Shown here: piece after piece, positions 15,252 to 17,089 of the stretch
How positions within the stretch are numbered: the first letter of the stretch is position 1
Layout of the letters: each line of letters begins with the position of its first letter
NCBI RefSeq assembly: GCF_012927115.1
Contig: NZ_JABBFY010000004.1
Span: forward strand, 1 to 17,089
Source of the DNA: Sphingomonas sp. G-3-2-10
GTDB taxonomy: Bacteria > Pseudomonadota > Alphaproteobacteria > Sphingomonadales > Sphingomonadaceae
DNA: 17,089 nucleotides
Direction of reading: 5' to 3'
Position numbers and translations under genes: made by a program
Notes under the pieces: generated by a model
Seen by the model: the letters and a program-made list of their open reading frames with translations, nothing else
What the model was told of the DNA's origin: nothing
Databases searched by the model: none

Positions 15252-16730
15252 TCACGTTCCGCGCTTGCGGAGCATGTCGATCACTTCGTCGATCGTGCCG
15301 CGCGCGAAGAGCAATAGCCATGCGCCATAGGCGGCCGCGCCGGTGAGGACGAGAAAGCCGAGATGCAGGATCGCGGGCATCGTCGGCAGAATGTCGTCGA
15401 GCAGGCTCACGATCAGTGCCATCGCCAGCGCTGCCAGCACGGGCGGCGAGATGGCGTCGATCAGGACACGCGCCTTCACGCCGATCAGCGGCAGCGTCCG
15501 CCAGGCGCTGATCCCCAGATAGAGCGGGTAGGCGACGAACCAGCCCGCGACCAAACCCATCAGCCCCCAGTTCACTCCGGCCAGAAAGGCGATGGGAAGC
15601 AGGATCGCACCGGTCAGGCCGTTGCGCGCGCCGATCTCGGGATGGCCGAGCGCATCGCTTGCCGGAGAGAAGAGCGATTGTAGCGTCATCATCGGCATCG
15701 CCAGCGCGAGCCAGTGGACGATCGGCGCGGCCTCCGCCCATTTGGGGCCGAGCACCACTTCGACCAGCGGTTGGGCGGTGGCGGCGAGGCCGAAATAGAA
15801 GGGCAGGCCGACGACCATGATGATCCGCGCCGACTTTACGAACGCGGTTGCGACGGCCGCGCGGTCTTTTTGCATCCGCGCATAGGCGGAGAAGGCGACT
15901 TCATTCAGCGGGGGCACGAATTTCGAAACGAAGATCTGCGTCAGGAACAGGCTGGTCGTATAGATGCCGAGGTCGTGGGTGGAGAAGTAGCGACCGGCGA
16001 TAAACACGTCGGCCTGGCTCTGCAGGAACCAGAAGATCTGTCCCGTGGCCATCATGCCGCCATAGCGGGCGATGTCACCGCCGCCGCGAAAGTCGAAGCT
16101 CGGCCACATCAGCGATCGGGCCGCGATGGTCATCCCGATCGCGCGGGTGAAGAACAGCGCGATCGGCGCGAGCACCAGCGTCCAGACGCCGAGACCATAT
16201 AGAGCCCCGCCCAGTGCGGTCAGCGCCCCGGCCAATGCGGAGATCAGGTTCACCTGCGCCTGATGCTTGAAGTCCATCGCGCGCGAGAGGAGGGCGTAGG
16301 GCAGGGCGATGAACGGCGTGGCCAGATAAAGGAGCGCCTGCACGCGCAGCAGGTTCGCCACTTCGGGCTGGCGGTAGTAGGCTGCGGCGTAAGGCGCCGC
16401 CGCGATCTGCGCTGCGGCCAGCGTAACGTTCAGCAGGATCAGCATTCCGAACAGCTGGCGCTGGGCATGGCGGTCGGCTTGGTCCCTGCGCACGAGCGCG
16501 CTCGCGAGTCCGTATCCGTTGAGCATGTTGAGCAGGACGAGGACCACCTGCGTCATCGCGAAGAGGCCATAGTCCGAGGGACTGAGGATCCGAATCACGA
16601 GGAAGGTGGAGGCCCAGGTGATCATCTGCCCCAGAATCTGGGTGCCCGAACGCCAGATGACGGCGCTCCGCACCTGATCACGAAGCGAGTCGGGGGCCTG
16701 ATTCGGCGATTCTGCTGAGGTGCTCGTCAC
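15252..16730 (-). CDS. Polysaccharide/lipopolysaccharide flippase (Wzx-like, MOP superfamily)
   Basis: 492 residues with a GTG start. It is an inner-membrane protein with roughly 12-14 hydrophobic segments, matching the oligosaccharide flippase family that moves undecaprenyl-linked sugar units across the membrane. Family features include the N-terminal WRSGTQILGQMITWASTFLV, the motif RILSPSDYGLFAM just after it, the central ARYGGMMATGQIFWFLQSQAD and IAGRYFSTHDLGIYT, and SKFVPPLNEVAFSAYARMQ. These resemble the WzxC-type branch (colanic acid, succinoglycan, sphingan exporters). No glycosyltransferase genes adjoin it, so the exported polymer cannot be named. The first 16 residues are polar. No good Shine-Dalgarno precedes the GTG. 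The gene is divergent from the rRNA leader on its right. Confidence 0.88.
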   Translation of the reverse strand: MTSTSAESPNQAPDSLRDQVRSAVIWRSGTQILGQMITWASTFLVIRILSPSDYGLFAMTQVVLVLLNMLNGYGLASALVRRDQADRHAQRQLFGMLILLNVTLAAAQIAAAPYAAAYYRQPEVANLLRVQALLYLATPFIALPYALLSRAMDFKHQAQVNLISALAGALTALGGALYGLGVWTLVLAPIALFFTRAIGMTIAARSLMWPSFDFRGGGDIARYGGMMATGQIFWFLQSQADVFIAGRYFSTHDLGIYTTSLFLTQIFVSKFVPPLNEVAFSAYARMQKDRAAVATAFVKSARIIMVVGLPFYFGLAATAQPLVEVVLGPKWAEAAPIVHWLALAMPMMTLQSLFSPASDALGHPEIGARNGLTGAILLPIAFLAGVNWGLMGLVAGWFVAYPLYLGISAWRTLPLIGVKARVLIDAISPPVLAALAMALIVSLLDDILPTMPAILHLGFLVLTGAAAYGAWLLLFARGTIDEVIDMLRKRGT

Positions 16731-16802
16731 CTGACCGTGGTACGCGGGACGGGTTGAGATCGCGTAAAAACGCGGTTTTCTGCGGGTTTCAGGGCAGGTT
16801 TC

Positions 16803-16861
16803 GGAAAAAAGACAGATTATTACAAATCGCTGTTGACCGAATCAGAAGCCGGACATAGAAG
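16803..16861 (+). promoter_or_regulatory. Candidate rRNA operon promoter with AT-rich upstream element
   Basis: TTGACC (16833-16838) is a good -35 hexamer; with a 16-17-base spacer the -10 would be ATAGAA or TAGAAG (16855-16861), a weaker match. Directly upstream, 16803-16826 is strikingly A/T-rich for this genome, as in rRNA UP elements. It points right, toward the boxA-like element and the window edge. Upstream, between the flippase start and here, only a small CGCG-flanked hairpin (about 16762-16774) is seen. Confidence 0.6.
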
Positions 16862-16916
16862 CCACTCCACCGACGCGGCGGACCACACGGAACGCTTCGA
16901 CGGTCACCAAAAACCA

Positions 16917-16959
16917 GGCGCCAGACCGCCCCACTAAAAAGGGGTTTGGTACGGCGTCC
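16917..16959 (+). other. Imperfect hairpin in the rRNA leader
   Basis: CCCC (16929-16932) pairs with GGGG (16941-16944) around an A-rich loop. Past small internal loops the stem continues with 16925-16927 to 16948-16950, 16919-16922 to 16953-16956, and 16917-16918 to 16958-16959. It lies between the candidate promoter and the boxA-like element. Structured leaders are common in rRNA operons. Confidence 0.45.
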
Positions 16960-16968
16960 GGCTTTTGC

Positions 16969-16979
16969 GCTCTTTGACA
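16969..16979 (+). promoter_or_regulatory. boxA-like antitermination element of an rRNA operon leader
   Basis: GCTCTTTGACA (16969-16979) matches the bacterial rrn boxA core (GCTCTTTAACA in E. coli) at all but one base. BoxA recruits NusB/NusE to prevent early termination of rRNA transcription. The following stretch GGGACATGTGGGCGGCGGC (16997-17015) is familiar to me from sphingomonad rRNA leaders. No 16S 5' end (AGAGTTTGATC) occurs before the window ends, so the 16S gene should lie just to the right. Confidence 0.75.
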
Positions 16980-17089
16980 TAGTGATATAGATGAAGGGAC
17001 ATGTGGGCGGCGGCTCCGGGTCTTGCGGATTTAGGCGCAAGGTGCTCGGTAAAAGCAAGTCGTTCCAGCGGCTTAGGTTTTTGGCCTAG

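Noticed and set aside
16789..17058. Minus-strand ORF of 89 codons at the right edge
   Set aside because: It lies over the rRNA-leader elements, has no recognisable protein features, and the region is better explained as non-coding.
16980..17089. Start of the 16S rRNA gene inside the window
   Set aside because: The conserved 5' segment (AGAGTTTGATC and following bases) is not present; only leader sequence is seen.

Overview
This is a GC-rich bacterial window that reads as a chromosomal segment of a sphingomonad alphaproteobacterium (Sphingomonas or a close relative). Three things suggest this: the hisS-prfA-prmC cluster followed by a DUF4167 gene, the tandem DUF4139 secreted proteins, and a right-hand edge that looks like a sphingomonad rRNA-operon leader. 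No genome comparison was possible. There is no sign of phage, transposon, CRISPR array or recent gene transfer; most of the window looks like ordinary core chromosome.

Left third (1-7061) is metabolic. A 5'-truncated etfA (electron-transfer flavoprotein alpha) is followed by a succinate-semialdehyde dehydrogenase (gabD type). Facing them is a leftward, apparently co-transcribed trio: flavodoxin-fold FMN reductase, GLYK-type kinase and class I acyl-CoA synthetase. A divergent CoA-ester lyase of the CitE/HpcH family points right and converges on a leftward six-segment membrane protein. The common theme is organic-acid and acyl-CoA catabolism, but no single pathway can be assigned.

Middle (7062-11682) is translation. 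hisS, prfA and prmC overlap in sequence by ATGA junctions, so histidyl-tRNA synthetase, release factor 1 and the methyltransferase that modifies its GGQ loop are probably translationally coupled. A good sigma70-like promoter overlaps the end of prmC. It would give a roughly 230-nt structured leader before a DUF4167 protein, which has a helical N-terminal domain, a long Arg/Asp/Glu repeat tract and a C-terminal AT-hook-like motif. A stable terminator hairpin oriented leftward, with no gene to serve, lies upstream of hisS.

Right third (11683-17089) is envelope-related plus an rRNA leader. Two consecutive, divergent DUF4139 proteins, each with a signal peptide, are followed by a small two-CBS-domain protein. 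That gene converges on a leftward polysaccharide flippase (MOP superfamily). The final ~290 bases hold an AT-rich upstream region, a candidate promoter, an imperfect hairpin and a boxA-like antitermination element; the 16S gene itself should begin just beyond the window.

I found no clear new multi-gene system. The most unusual items are the TonB-receptor-like motif inside the second DUF4139 protein, the orphan leftward terminator with a 13-codon ORF upstream of hisS, and the DUF4167 gene with its repeat-bearing leader and repeat-rich protein.
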